Origin: Methylopila sp. M107
Lineage (GTDB): Bacteria > Pseudomonadota > Alphaproteobacteria > Rhizobiales > Methylopilaceae
Assembly (NCBI RefSeq): GCF_000384475.1
Contig: NZ_ARWB01000001.1
Location: 1,902,176 to 1,966,175 of the forward strand
DNA: 64,000 nucleotides
Direction of reading: 5' to 3'
Both the position numbers and the translations under genes were made by a program. The notes beneath the pieces were generated by a model. It did no database searches. It was given only the letters and a program-made list of their open reading frames with translations, and was not told where the DNA came from. Below are positions 7,887 through 17,735 of this stretch, piece by piece. Numbering within the stretch: position 1 is the first letter of the stretch; each line of letters starts with the position of its first letter.

Positions 7887-7917
7887 AGGTTTGTTCTGTC
7901 CTGGGAGTGAGAAAGAG

Positions 7918-8613
7918 ATGCTGAGCGTCGACGACATCTCGCTCTATTACGGCTCCTCCCGCGCGCTCCGCGGCGTTTCGGTGACGGCCGCCGCCGGCGA
8001 GGTCACCTGCGTGCTGGGGCGAAACGGCGTCGGAAAAAGCTCGCTGCTCCGCGCGATCTCCGGGCAGCGCCCGATCTCGGGCGGCGACATCACCTTCGAG
8101 GGCAAGTCGATCGCGGGCCTGAAGCCCTACGACCGCGCGAGCCTCGGCGTCGCCTATGTGCCGCAGGGCCGCGAGATCTTCCCGCTGCTGACCGTCAAGG
8201 AGAACCTCGAGACCGGCTTCGCGCCGCTGAAGCGCGGCCAGCGGACGATCCCCGACGACGTCTTCGACCTGTTCCCGGTGCTGAAATCCATGCTGCATCG
8301 GCGCGGCGGCGATCTGTCCGGCGGCCAGCAGCAGCAGCTCGCGATCGGCCGCGCGCTGACGACGCGGCCGAAGCTTCTGATCCTCGACGAACCGACCGAG
8401 GGCATCCAGCCGTCGATCATCAAGGACATCGGCCGCGCCATCAAATATCTTCGCTCCAAGGGCGGCATGGCGATCGTGCTGGTCGAGCAGTACTTTGATT
8501 TCGCGCAGGAGCTCGCCGACCGCTTCATCGTGATGGAACGCGGCGAGGTGATCGAACGCGGCGACGCCAAGGCGCTCGAGGGAGACGATGTCCGCCAGCG
8601 GCTTGCGTTCTGA
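7918..8613 (+). CDS. urtE: Urea ABC transporter ATP-binding protein UrtE
   Basis: Second ATPase of the importer, 231 residues, LivF type. ATG at 7918 follows GGGAG; an in-frame start at 7891 lies in repeat-adjacent sequence and is rejected. Walker A is GRNGVGKS (34-41), the signature is LSGGQQQQ, and Walker B is LLILDEPTEG with the family sequence EGIQPSII after it. The last 26 bases overlap the first possible ureD start, placing urea uptake and urease in one transcript. Confidence 0.96.
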   Translation: MLSVDDISLYYGSSRALRGVSVTAAAGEVTCVLGRNGVGKSSLLRAISGQRPISGGDITFEGKSIAGLKPYDRASLGVAYVPQGREIFPLLTVKENLETGFAPLKRGQRTIPDDVFDLFPVLKSMLHRRGGDLSGGQQQQLAIGRALTTRPKLLILDEPTEGIQPSIIKDIGRAIKYLRSKGGMAIVLVEQYFDFAQELADRFIVMERGEVIERGDAKALEGDDVRQRLAF

Positions 8614-9619
8614 GGAATTGGGGACGAAGGCGCTGGAAACTCAGCCGTCGCGCCCATCGGCCCACCTGTCCCCCTCCCCCTTGCGGGGAGGGGTTAGGGG
8701 TGGGGGTCGTCCAGAACATGGCGCCACGCCCGAAGCTGCTCTACGCCGAACTGCGATGCTTCATCGTGAGCCACCCCCACCCCTAACCCCTCCCCGCAAG
8801 GGGGAGGGGAACGGCGGCGCGCGGCGCCAGCGCGCGGAAGGCCGGATCGCGGTCGAGGTCGTGGCGCTCGGCGGGATCTCGCGCGTCGCCCGGGTCGCCG
8901 AAAGCGGCTCGTCGCGGCTGAGGCTGCCGCGCTCCGAGCACGGGCTCGACGGCGTCATGCTCAACATCGCGGGCGGCATCGCCTGCGGCGACCGGATGAG
9001 CGTCGAGGTCTCCGCCCGCCCCGGCGCGCGCCTGACGCTCTCGACGCCCGGCGCGGAGCGCATCTACCGCTCCGACGGCGCCGACGCCGAAATCTTTACG
9101 CGCCTCGTCGCGGAAAAGGGCGCCTCGATCGCATGGCTGCCGCAGGAGACCATCCTGTTCGACCGCGCGCGCCTGAAGCGCCGGCTCGACGCCGACCTCG
9201 CCCCCGACGCCACCCTGACCGCCTTTGAGGCGATCGGCTTCGGCCGGCAGGCGCGCGGCGAGACGGTGCTGGCCGGCCTCATCGAGGATCGCTGGCGCGT
9301 GCGGCGCGACGGAAAACTCGTCTTCGCCGAGACGCTGAGGCTCGACGGCGCGATCCACGACACGCTCGGCAAACGCACGGTCGCGAACGGAGCGACCTCG
9401 CTCGCGACGCTGCTCCACGTCGCGCCGGACGCCGAAGCGAAGCTCGAGGCTGTCCGCGAGGCGCTCGCGAGCCACGACGTCGAGGCCGGCGTCACCGCCT
9501 GGAACGGCATGCTGGTCGCGCGTATCCTGAGCGTCTCCGCCGAGCGCCTGCGCGACGCCGCCCGCGCCGCGCTGCCGACTCTCATCGGCCGCCCCCTCCC
9601 CCGCGTCTGGTCCTGTTGA
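8588..9619 (+). CDS. ureD: Urease accessory protein UreD with repeat-derived N-terminal insert
   Basis: UreD (UreH) forms the UreD-UreF-UreG complex that loads nickel into apo-urease. The conserved region begins at about residue 81 (QRAEGRI) and includes LNIAGGIACGDRM, the counterpart of the family LNTAGGLTGGD motif. Residues 28-74 are encoded by palindromic repeat copy 3 and read as Pro/Gly/Arg-rich low complexity. The start is uncertain. ATG at 8588 gives 343 residues; the only later in-frame ATG before the core (8756) is inside the repeat. Either way part of the protein comes from the repeat. Without it the length (about 285) is normal for the family. Confidence 0.88.
   Translation: MSASGLRSEELGTKALETQPSRPSAHLSPSPLRGGVRGGGRPEHGATPEAALRRTAMLHREPPPPLTPPRKGEGNGGARRQRAEGRIAVEVVALGGISRVARVAESGSSRLRLPRSEHGLDGVMLNIAGGIACGDRMSVEVSARPGARLTLSTPGAERIYRSDGADAEIFTRLVAEKGASIAWLPQETILFDRARLKRRLDADLAPDATLTAFEAIGFGRQARGETVLAGLIEDRWRVRRDGKLVFAETLRLDGAIHDTLGKRTVANGATSLATLLHVAPDAEAKLEAVREALASHDVEAGVTAWNGMLVARILSVSAERLRDAARAALPTLIGRPLPRVWSC
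8670..8809. repeat. Palindromic repeat family A, copy 3, inside ureD
   Basis: Both inverted ends (CCCCTCCCCCTTGCGGGG... and its reverse complement) and the inner GGCGCCACGCCCGAAG-type segment match copies 1 and 2. Here the element lies wholly within the ureD reading frame without a stop codon, joining the urtE end to the conserved UreD core. Confidence 0.85.
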
Positions 9620-9625
9620 GCGCCC

Positions 9626-10246
9626 ATGAACCTCACCCCCCGCGAAAAAGACAAGCTGCTGATCGCGATGGCCGCGATCGTCGCGAGGAACCGGCTCGCC
9701 CGCGGGGTGAAGCTCAACCACCCCGAATCGATTGCGCTGATCACCGATTTCGTCGTCGAGGGCGCTCGTGACGGGCGCTCGGTCGCCGAGCTGATGGAGG
9801 CCGGCGCCCATGTGCTGACGTCGGATCAGGTGATGGATGGGATCCCCGAGATGATCCACGACATCCAGGTCGAGGCGACCTTCCCGGACGGCACCAAGCT
9901 CGTGACGGTGCATCACCCGATCCGCGGGCCGGCCTCCGAGCTTTCGGCCGGCGAGGTCATCACGGCGGCGGGCGAGATCGAGCTCAACGCCGGCGCCGAG
10001 ACCGTGACGGTCACGGTCGCCAACACCGGCGACCGGCCGATTCAGGTCGGCAGCCATTACCATTTCTTCGAGACGAACCCGGCGCTCGACTTCGACCGCG
10101 CAGCCACACGCGGCATGCGGCTCGACATCGCCTCGGGAACCGCCGTGCGCTTCGAGCCGGGCCAGACGCGGACCGTGACGCTGGTTCCGCTCAGCGGCGC
10201 GCGCACGGTCTACGGGTTCCGCCAGGACGTGATGGGCGCGCTTTGA
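9626..10246 (+). CDS. ureAB: Urease gamma/beta fusion subunit
   Basis: Structural urease subunit of 206 residues. Residues 1-100 are a complete gamma subunit (begins [17 protein letters not shown]; contains [19 protein letters not shown] and VTVHHPI). Residues 105-206 are a beta subunit ([33 protein letters not shown]). Most bacteria encode these separately; a fusion is known in Helicobacter and in some alphaproteobacteria. It starts 6 bp after ureD and ends 29 bp before ureC. The lone fused gene plus ureC completes the enzyme. Confidence 0.95.
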   Translation: MNLTPREKDKLLIAMAAIVARNRLARGVKLNHPESIALITDFVVEGARDGRSVAELMEAGAHVLTSDQVMDGIPEMIHDIQVEATFPDGTKLVTVHHPIRGPASELSAGEVITAAGEIELNAGAETVTVTVANTGDRPIQVGSHYHFFETNPALDFDRAATRGMRLDIASGTAVRFEPGQTRTVTLVPLSGARTVYGFRQDVMGAL

Positions 10247-10275
10247 GCCGCCGGCCCTCTCTGAGGATCAGCTGA

Positions 10276-11988
<1,713 letters not shown>

Positions 11989-12000
11989 GCGCCAAGCGTT

Positions 12001-12078
12001 CGTCATTGCCGGGCTTGACCCGGCAATCCATCGCCTTCGCGAAGCGGATGGATGCCCGGGTCAAGCCCGGGCATGACG
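12001..12078. repeat. Palindromic repeat family B (ureC-ureE)
   Basis: CGTCATTGCCGGGCTTGACC at the left, inverted copy ending CCCGGGCATGACG at the right, with an inner TCCATC/GATGGA pair. Same subtype as 57752-57829. Confidence 0.8.
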
Positions 12079-12112
12079 ATGTCAGGTGCGCCTCAACTTA
12101 CAGTCCGATCAA

Positions 12113-12559
12113 ATGACCCGAGCTGTGTCCGTCATCCGCCGCCCGGCCGTAAAACCGGCCCTCGTCACGGATCGCATCACGCTCGACCACGAGGCGCGCG
12201 GGCGGCGCCGGCTTGCGATGACGACCGACGGCGGGCTCGACTTCCTGCTCGACCTCGCCCGCCCCGCAAACCTCTTGGACGGCGACGCGCTCGCGCTCGA
12301 TGACGGGCGGGTTGTCGAAGTGCGGGCCGCCGAGGAAGAGCTGATCGAGATCACCGCATCGACGCCGCTCCGCCTCGCCAAGATCGCCTGGCATCTCGGC
12401 AATCGTCATACGCCCGCGGAGGTGACGGCGGAGGCGATCTATGTCGCGCCCGACCATGTGCTGGTCGAGATGGTGCGGGGACTTGGCGGCGCGGCGAATC
12501 CGGTCAAGCGGCCGTTCCGGCCAGAGCAGGGCGCTTATCACGGGCATGCCCATGAGTGA
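12113..12559 (+). CDS. ureE: Urease accessory protein UreE (nickel metallochaperone)
   Basis: Nickel-binding chaperone that delivers metal to the urease assembly complex, 148 residues from ATG at 12113. GTG at 12086 is an alternative but adds residues not typical of the family. The N-terminal half has RITLDHEARGRRRLAM; the C-terminal half has the metal-binding region AWHLGNRHTPAEV with the conserved HLGNRH. The tail ends YHGHAHE, a short His-rich extension. Its last 8 bases overlap ureF. Confidence 0.92.
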   Translation: MTRAVSVIRRPAVKPALVTDRITLDHEARGRRRLAMTTDGGLDFLLDLARPANLLDGDALALDDGRVVEVRAAEEELIEITASTPLRLAKIAWHLGNRHTPAEVTAEAIYVAPDHVLVEMVRGLGGAANPVKRPFRPEQGAYHGHAHE

Positions 12560-13652
12560 CGCTTTCGCACTGGAAACACCGCCGTCATGCCCGGCCGAAG
12601 GCCGGGTATCCACGACTTCGCCTGTCGAGGGCGCCGCCGTCGAAGTCGTGGATACCCGCGCTTCGCGCGGGCATGACGGCGAGGGTGGAACCGCTCCCAG
12701 CGCCTCGTCGGCCGCCGCCGTCACCACCCTCCTCGCCTGGCTTTCCCCCGCCTTCCCGGTCGGCGGCTACGCCTACAGCCACGGGCTCGAACAGGCGGTC
12801 GAGGACGGCGACGTCGTCGACGAGGCGTCCCTGGAGGGCTGGCTGACGGACGTGCTCAGCCTCGGCCTCGGGCGAAACGACGCCATCCTGCTGCAAGCGG
12901 CGCACCGGGCGGCCGACCTGTCCCCCTCCCCCTTGCGGAACCGTGGCGACGTCGGCGCTCCCGGTTCCTCCTCCGCGAAAGCGGGGGAGGGGGACCATGC
13001 GGAGCATGGTGGAGGGGGCGCGCTTCAGGATGAGGCCCGATCGTCGAACCCGTTGCCCTACGATCCGCCCCCTCCACCGCTTCGCGCTCCCCCTCCCCCG
13101 TGCGTCCCGCACGGAGGAGGATCAAGAAGCCTCGCCTCCGAAAGCGCATCGACGATCGGCGAAGTGCATCCGAACGCCGACCCCGCTGGCCCGTCGCCTT
13201 CCCTCTCCGAGATCAACGAACTGGCGCTGGCCTTCGCGCCGACGCGCGAGTTCCATCTCGAAACCAGCCAGCAGGGCCGCAGCTTTCTCGACGCCTTGCT
13301 CGCGGCATGGCCGAATGGGCGCCTGACGGAGATCGCGAGAGATCTCGACGGACAGGTCGCCTACCCCGTCGCGGTCGGCGCGGCGGCGGCGGCCCACGAC
13401 GTTCCGGCGACTGAGGCGGCCGCCGCCTTCCTGGTCGCGATCGCGCAGGCGCTGGTGTCGGCGGGGGTGCGGCTCGCGCCGATCGGGCAGACCTCCGGCG
13501 CGAAGATCGTCGCCCGAATCGCCCCCCTCGCCCGCGCGATCGCGGAGCAGACCGCCACGCTCACCATCGACGATCTCGCCAACGCGACCTTCAGGCTGGA
13601 CCTCAGCTCCGCCCGCCACGAGACTCAATACACAAGGCTTTTCCGCTCATGA
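12552..13652 (+). CDS. ureF: Urease accessory protein UreF with two repeat-derived insertions
   Basis: UreF bridges UreD and UreG during nickel insertion. Conserved core segments are [20 protein letters not shown] near residue 65, then [20 protein letters not shown] after residue 215, and [11 protein letters not shown] near residue 320. At 366 residues it is far longer than the usual 220-240. The excess is explained by two palindromic repeats read in frame: residues 11-42 (family B, 12583-12678) and about 124-193 (Pro/Gly-rich, 12921-13130). The second sits between two helices of the core. No stop or frameshift is seen, and the surrounding codons remain conserved. ATG at 12552 overlaps ureE; ATGA overlaps ureG. 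Confidence 0.88.
   Translation: MSDAFALETPPSCPAEGRVSTTSPVEGAAVEVVDTRASRGHDGEGGTAPSASSAAAVTTLLAWLSPAFPVGGYAYSHGLEQAVEDGDVVDEASLEGWLTDVLSLGLGRNDAILLQAAHRAADLSPSPLRNRGDVGAPGSSSAKAGEGDHAEHGGGGALQDEARSSNPLPYDPPPPPLRAPPPPCVPHGGGSRSLASESASTIGEVHPNADPAGPSPSLSEINELALAFAPTREFHLETSQQGRSFLDALLAAWPNGRLTEIARDLDGQVAYPVAVGAAAAAHDVPATEAAAAFLVAIAQALVSAGVRLAPIGQTSGAKIVARIAPLARAIAEQTATLTIDDLANATFRLDLSSARHETQYTRLFRS
12583..12678. repeat. Palindromic repeat family B inside ureF (N-terminal)
   Basis: CGTCATGCCCGG...GTATCCACGACTTCG at the left is mirrored by CGAAGTCGTGGATACCCG...GCATGACG. The length is 96 bp, exactly 32 codons, so the frame is kept. Same subtype as the intergenic copies at 22767-22858 and 53730-53823. 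Confidence 0.85.
12921..13130. repeat. Repeat-derived insertion inside ureF (family A-like, diverged)
   Basis: The left end TCCCCCTCCCCCTTGCGG repeats the family A terminus. Internally there are inverted GGGGGAGGGGGACC and GGAGGGGGCG blocks, a small ATGCGGAGCAT palindrome, and CCCCTCCACC and CCCCCTCCCCC blocks on the right side. The span is about 210 bp (70 codons) without a stop in the ureF frame. Boundaries are approximate. Confidence 0.65.
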
Positions 13653-14266
13653 CTTCTCACAACGGCCCGCTTCGCGTCGGCGTCGGCGGCCCCGTCGGCT
13701 CGGGCAAGACCGCGCTGATGGAGGCGCTCTGCAAGCGGTTTCGCGAGACCTACGACATCTGCGCCATCACCAACGACATCTACACCAAGGAGGACGCGCG
13801 CATCCTTGTCGAGGCCGGCGCGCTGCCGGCGGAGCGCATCATGGGGGTCGAGACCGGCGGCTGCCCGCACACCGCGATCCGCGAGGACGCGTCGATCAAC
13901 CTCGCGGCGATCGCGGAAATGTCGAAGCGGTTTCCGCAGCTCGATCTCGTGCTGATCGAGAGCGGGGGCGACAATCTCGCGGCGACCTTCTCGCCGGAGC
14001 TCGCCGACATCACCGTCTATGTCATCGACGTCGCGGGCGGCGAGAAGATTCCTCGCAAGGGCGGGCCGGGCATCACGCGCTCGGATTTTCTGGTCGTGAA
14101 CAAGACCGACCTCGCGCCGCTGGTCGGGGCCAATCTCGAGATCATGGAGAGCGACACGATCCGCATGCGCAAGGGCGGCCCTTACGTGTTCGCCTGCGTG
14201 AAGAACGGCGACGGCGTCGAGGACGTCGCCCGCTTCATCGAGCGCGCGGGGGGATTGGGCGGGTGA
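13649..14266 (+). CDS. ureG: Urease accessory GTPase UreG
   Basis: SIMIBI-class GTPase of 205 residues that drives nickel transfer to urease. The P-loop GGPVGSGKT is at residues 13-21. The nickel-binding CPH motif is in [11 protein letters not shown], and [11 protein letters not shown] is the guanine-specificity NKxD. ATGA overlap with ureF shows translational coupling. It is the last gene of the urt-ure block; a palindromic repeat and two convergent stops follow. Confidence 0.97.
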   Translation: MTSHNGPLRVGVGGPVGSGKTALMEALCKRFRETYDICAITNDIYTKEDARILVEAGALPAERIMGVETGGCPHTAIREDASINLAAIAEMSKRFPQLDLVLIESGGDNLAATFSPELADITVYVIDVAGGEKIPRKGGPGITRSDFLVVNKTDLAPLVGANLEIMESDTIRMRKGGPYVFACVKNGDGVEDVARFIERAGGLGG

Positions 14267-14311
14267 ATTCTACCCTTCCTGATCTAGTCCAGCGCGTCCG
14301 TTGCAAAACCC

Positions 14312-14400
14312 CGTCATCCCCCCGGCTTGTCCGGGGGATCCAGCCCGGATGCGAGCGCCGCGTGGAACCCTGGATGCCCCGGACGAGCCGGGGCATGACG
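14312..14400. repeat. Palindromic repeat family B (after ureG)
   Basis: CGTCATCCCCCCGGCTTGTCC with an inverted partner ending GAGCCGGGGCATGACG. It lies between the convergent ureG and anti-sigma genes and may act as a bidirectional transcript end, although no T tract follows. Confidence 0.8.
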
Positions 14401-14456
14401 GCGAAAAGGCCTGGTGAAGAGCCTCCAGCACGATCAGCCGGTCTTCGAGCCGGCGC

Positions 14457-15206
14457 CTACTGCTCGCCGGGCGCGGCGAACTTCACGACGGCCGACTGTC
14501 CGCTCAGACGCTTCACGACGTCTTCGAGCTTGCCCTCCAGCAGCCGCACCACGAACACGCCGCCCGGCTTCGGGCCGCCGACGATCTCGACCTTGGCTTC
14601 CGTCAGCGCGGCCGTGATCTGCTCGGCCGTCGCGGTCGGCTGGAATGCGACCACCGCGGTCGCCGTCAAACGCCGCTGCGCGAGCGGGGGCTTCGCGGCC
14701 GAGCGCATGGCCCCGTCCGGCGCCGCCGGCGCGGGCGCCGGAGCGGACATCGGCGGCGGCTCGGTGGAGCTGTCCGAGGCCGTCTGGTAGGTCGTCTCGC
14801 CGCCGCCCAGAAAGGCGCTGGTGAGCAGACCCGCCTGCACCACGATGACGAGCGCCGCGGCCGTCGCGCCCCAGGCGAGAAGCTGAGGCGACGCGACGCT
14901 CAGCTTCGACGACAGCCAGCGGATGACGCCCGCGGTCTTCGGCGCGCGGGAGGCCTCCTCCGCCTCGATGCGCTGGAACAGCCGATCGAGCGAGGCGCGC
15001 GAGGGCGTCGGCAGCGTCTCGTTGAACGCGACCGTCTCGTCCCGCTCCTCGGCGGCGATGTCGAGCCGGCGCGCGAGCGACGGATCTTCCGCGAGCAGAC
15101 GATCAAGCGCCACGGCGTCCTCGGCGTCGAGCCGGTCGACCACGCGCCACGGCGCGAGCAGGTCGGCCTCGTGCGGCTCTTTCGGGTCAAGGGTCGAGGG
15201 GCTCAT
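14457..15206 (-). CDS. Membrane anti-sigma factor with prodomain-like outer domain
   Basis: Single-pass membrane protein of 249 residues, the probable inhibitor of the adjacent ECF sigma factor. The N-terminus (1-100) is acidic and charged, as expected of a cytoplasmic sigma-binding domain, though I see no zinc HxxxCxxC motif. A membrane helix spans 108-134. A Pro/Ala-rich linker leads to a domain at 181-247 with a beta-alpha-beta-beta-alpha-beta hydrophobic pattern. That domain resembles residues 230-305 of the neighbouring protease (a subtilisin prodomain/I9-like fold). ATG at 15206 overlaps the sigma stop as ATGA. The regulatory role is inferred from gene order and layout. Confidence 0.7.
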   Translation of the reverse strand: MSPSTLDPKEPHEADLLAPWRVVDRLDAEDAVALDRLLAEDPSLARRLDIAAEERDETVAFNETLPTPSRASLDRLFQRIEAEEASRAPKTAGVIRWLSSKLSVASPQLLAWGATAAALVIVVQAGLLTSAFLGGGETTYQTASDSSTEPPPMSAPAPAPAAPDGAMRSAAKPPLAQRRLTATAVVAFQPTATAEQITAALTEAKVEIVGGPKPGGVFVVRLLEGKLEDVVKRLSGQSAVVKFAAPGEQ

Positions 15207-15763
15207 GGCCACCCCCTGTCGATGCCTGCCGCGGACAGATGCTCGGCGAGCTTCTTGCGGGCGTAAAACATGCGGGTCTTCACGGTCGCGGCCGGGATGC
15301 CGATGATCTCGCTCGCCTCCTCCACGGATTTCTCGTGGTAGTAGACGAGGTCGACGATCTCGCGGTGCTCGGCCGAGAGCAGGTCGAGGCAGCGTCGCAT
15401 GGCCTGCGCCTTGCTCAGCTTCTGCGACGTGACCTCCGGATTGTCGGCGTCGTCCTCGACCGCTTCCGCGACCTCGGGCTCCAGCTCCTTCTCGGTGGTG
15501 CGGCGCATGGCCGACAGCGCCTTGAAGCGCGCGATCGAGAGGATCCAGGTCGAGACGCTGGATCGGCCCTCGAAGCGCGAGGCCTGTCGCCAGACATCGA
15601 AAAACGTGTCGTTCATCAGATCCTCCGCGCGGCCTTCGTCGCGCACGAGCCTGATGAGGAACCGGAATGCGCGCGTCGAATGGCGCGCATAGAGGGTTCG
15701 CATCGCGGTCCGGTCGCCGGCCGCGATGCGTCCGATGAGGGTCTCGTCGGAGACCTCCGTCAT
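15203..15763 (-). CDS. ECF-type RNA polymerase sigma factor
   Basis: Alternative sigma factor of 186 residues. Region 2 covers about residues 24-90 (FRFLIRLVRDEGRAEDLMNDTFFDVW, then STWILSIARFKAL). Region 4 covers about 122-175 (LSAEHREIVDLVYYHEKSVE, then a helix-turn-helix with PAATVKTRMFYARKKL). It lies 79 bp downstream of the protease gene, in the same direction, and overlaps the anti-sigma gene. This suggests an envelope-signal module in which the protease is a target or a signal component. Confidence 0.92.
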   Translation of the reverse strand: MTEVSDETLIGRIAAGDRTAMRTLYARHSTRAFRFLIRLVRDEGRAEDLMNDTFFDVWRQASRFEGRSSVSTWILSIARFKALSAMRRTTEKELEPEVAEAVEDDADNPEVTSQKLSKAQAMRRCLDLLSAEHREIVDLVYYHEKSVEEASEIIGIPAATVKTRMFYARKKLAEHLSAAGIDRGWP

Positions 15764-15842
15764 GACGCCGCTCGCGGCCCGTTGGTCATGGGTCGCGGCG
15801 GATCACGAAAAGGTTCAAGGCGCCGTGCGAAATCTCTCAGGC

Positions 15843-17735
15843 TCACGGCGCCTCGGCATCGGGAGGAACGTCGGAATCGGACACGGAGGCGGGCTGCGCC
15901 GAGGCCGAACGGGTCGAACTCACCGTGACCGGCGCCGGCGCCCTCTCCGCGACCGGGATCTGGGTCTCGACGCCGAGCGCCTGAAGCGCCCCCATGGCGT
16001 CCGCCGAGCCGGCGCCGAACTCGGGATCGGGTCCGGGCTCGCCCAAGTCGCGCGCCGACGAGGTGAGCGCCGCGCGGGCGCGCCATGCCGGCAGGCCGGG
16101 CTGCGCCTCGACCATCAACGCAATAAGCCCCGAGACCCCGGCCGACGCCATCGAGGTGCCGGACAGGAAGCCGACGCCGCCGCCGGGCGCGGCGACCAGC
16201 ACGTCGACGCCGGGCGCAGCGATGCTGAGATGCGGGCCGCGATTAGCGACCGGCAGCAACCGGTCCTCGGCGTCCGTCGCCGTGACGGCGATAACGTTCG
16301 GATCCGCCGCCGGGAAGAGCGGCGGGGATGCCGGGCCGGCGTTGCCGGCGGCCGCGACATAGATGATCCCCTTCGCGGAGCCCGCCGCGATCGCCTCGGC
16401 GATCTTGGCGTCCCGGGGACCGGCGAAGCTCATGTTGACGACCCGCACGTTGCGGCTCGCGGCCCAGTCGAGGCCGCGCAGAATCAGCATTGTCGTCCCT
16501 TGCGCGCCAGGCCGCGCCTTCTGCTCCGGCGCGAAGGCGCGCACCGCGTAGATTTCGGCGTTCGGCGCGGGGCTCGCGAGTTCGCCGCGGCCGGCCGCGA
16601 GGCTCGCGACGCCTGTGCCGTGCGGATGCGGCGTCACCCTGCCGCCGATCGGATCGAAGCTCTCGACGACCGCGCCCTTCAGCGCGGGATGCGACGGATC
16701 GATCGCGCTGTCGATCACCGCGATGCCGACGCCCTTGCCGGTCGCGGCGCCGTGCGCCTCGTCGAGCCGCATCTTGGCGACCGCATATTGGGTCGAGGCG
16801 AGATCGGCCGGCAGCGCTTCGCTCAGCTCGAAGATATGGTTTGGCTGGGCCGACAGGACATTCGGATCGGCGCGCAGCGCGTCGACCACCTGATCGATGT
16901 TCCGCCCGTCCGGGATCCGCCAGCGGAACACCGTCGTGTTGGTCAGTTCAAACTTGTACGACTCGATCCGCTCGAGCCGCTGGCGCGCCGCCAGCGCGTC
17001 GACATCCGCGGCGGTCAGGTTCGGCCCGACCTCGATGATCACCTCGCCCGGGACCTCGTCCGGACCGTTCGACGCCACCAGCGCGGGCGTCGGCTGGGGC
17101 CCGGGCGGCGCGACGACCGGCGCGACAGGCGGCGGCGCGGCCGGCGGCGCAGCGCGGGCGCTTTCGGTCACGGGCGCGGGCTTGGGTTCGGCCGTGTCCT
17201 TCGGCCTGACGGGCGCGACCTTGGCGACCTTCGGCTTCGGCTGCGCGGCGGGCCGCTTGCGCGTCGGACGCGCGTCCTCCGGCGCGTCGATGTCGACGAC
17301 GTCGACGCTCGGCCGGCGCGGCTTGGCGCGACGCGGCGGGCGCGGCTCCCCATAGCCGTCGTCCTCGACGACCTCCACGGGCGCGCGCCGAACCTTCGTT
17401 GGGCGACGGGCCGGGGCGACCTCGTATTCCTCGATGACGGTCTCTTCGCGGACGCGCCGGCGATTGGCCTGCGCTTCGCCGATCGCGAGGCCCGCGCCCA
17501 GTCCGATCAGTCCGCCCACGATTCCGGCGCCGACGGCGCGGCCCCCGCCGCCTCCGCCGCCATGACCGCGCCAGCGGGTGACCTTCCCGCCGCCCTCGCC
17601 ATTGCCGCGCGTGGCGTATTGCGCCTGCGCCTCCACGCTCGCCATCGCGAGCACGACGCCGAGCGGAGCCACGAATGCGACGCGCAAACGGCGCGAAAAC
17701 AGGCTGCGGGACTTCGGACCAACTGAAGAGCTCAT
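15843..17735 (-). CDS. Secreted subtilisin-like serine protease (S8 family)
   Basis: Protease of 630 residues. The catalytic residues are Asp342 (AVIDSAID), His372 (HPHGTGVAS), oxyanion Asn465 (AAAGNAGP) and Ser528 (SGTSMAS), so activity is expected. Order: signal peptide 1-39, glycine-rich stretch with a glycine-zipper-like hydrophobic run (56-90), a long basic/Pro-rich linker (95-225), prodomain (230-305), catalytic domain (320-600), Ser/Ala-rich tail. AGGAAA precedes the ATG. The glycine-zipper run could anchor the protein in an envelope membrane; no autotransporter barrel is present. It heads the protease-sigma-anti-sigma gene set. Confidence 0.92.
   Translation of the reverse strand: MSSSVGPKSRSLFSRRLRVAFVAPLGVVLAMASVEAQAQYATRGNGEGGGKVTRWRGHGGGGGGGRAVGAGIVGGLIGLGAGLAIGEAQANRRRVREETVIEEYEVAPARRPTKVRRAPVEVVEDDGYGEPRPPRRAKPRRPSVDVVDIDAPEDARPTRKRPAAQPKPKVAKVAPVRPKDTAEPKPAPVTESARAAPPAAPPPVAPVVAPPGPQPTPALVASNGPDEVPGEVIIEVGPNLTAADVDALAARQRLERIESYKFELTNTTVFRWRIPDGRNIDQVVDALRADPNVLSAQPNHIFELSEALPADLASTQYAVAKMRLDEAHGAATGKGVGIAVIDSAIDPSHPALKGAVVESFDPIGGRVTPHPHGTGVASLAAGRGELASPAPNAEIYAVRAFAPEQKARPGAQGTTMLILRGLDWAASRNVRVVNMSFAGPRDAKIAEAIAAGSAKGIIYVAAAGNAGPASPPLFPAADPNVIAVTATDAEDRLLPVANRGPHLSIAAPGVDVLVAAPGGGVGFLSGTSMASAGVSGLIALMVEAQPGLPAWRARAALTSSARDLGEPGPDPEFGAGSADAMGALQALGVETQIPVAERAPAPVTVSSTRSASAQPASVSDSDVPPDAEAP

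Noticed and set aside
15764-15842. An ECF-type promoter (TGAACC ... CGACC on the minus strand) before the sigma gene
   Set aside because: The match is loose, and no second copy was found before the protease gene to support a shared motif.
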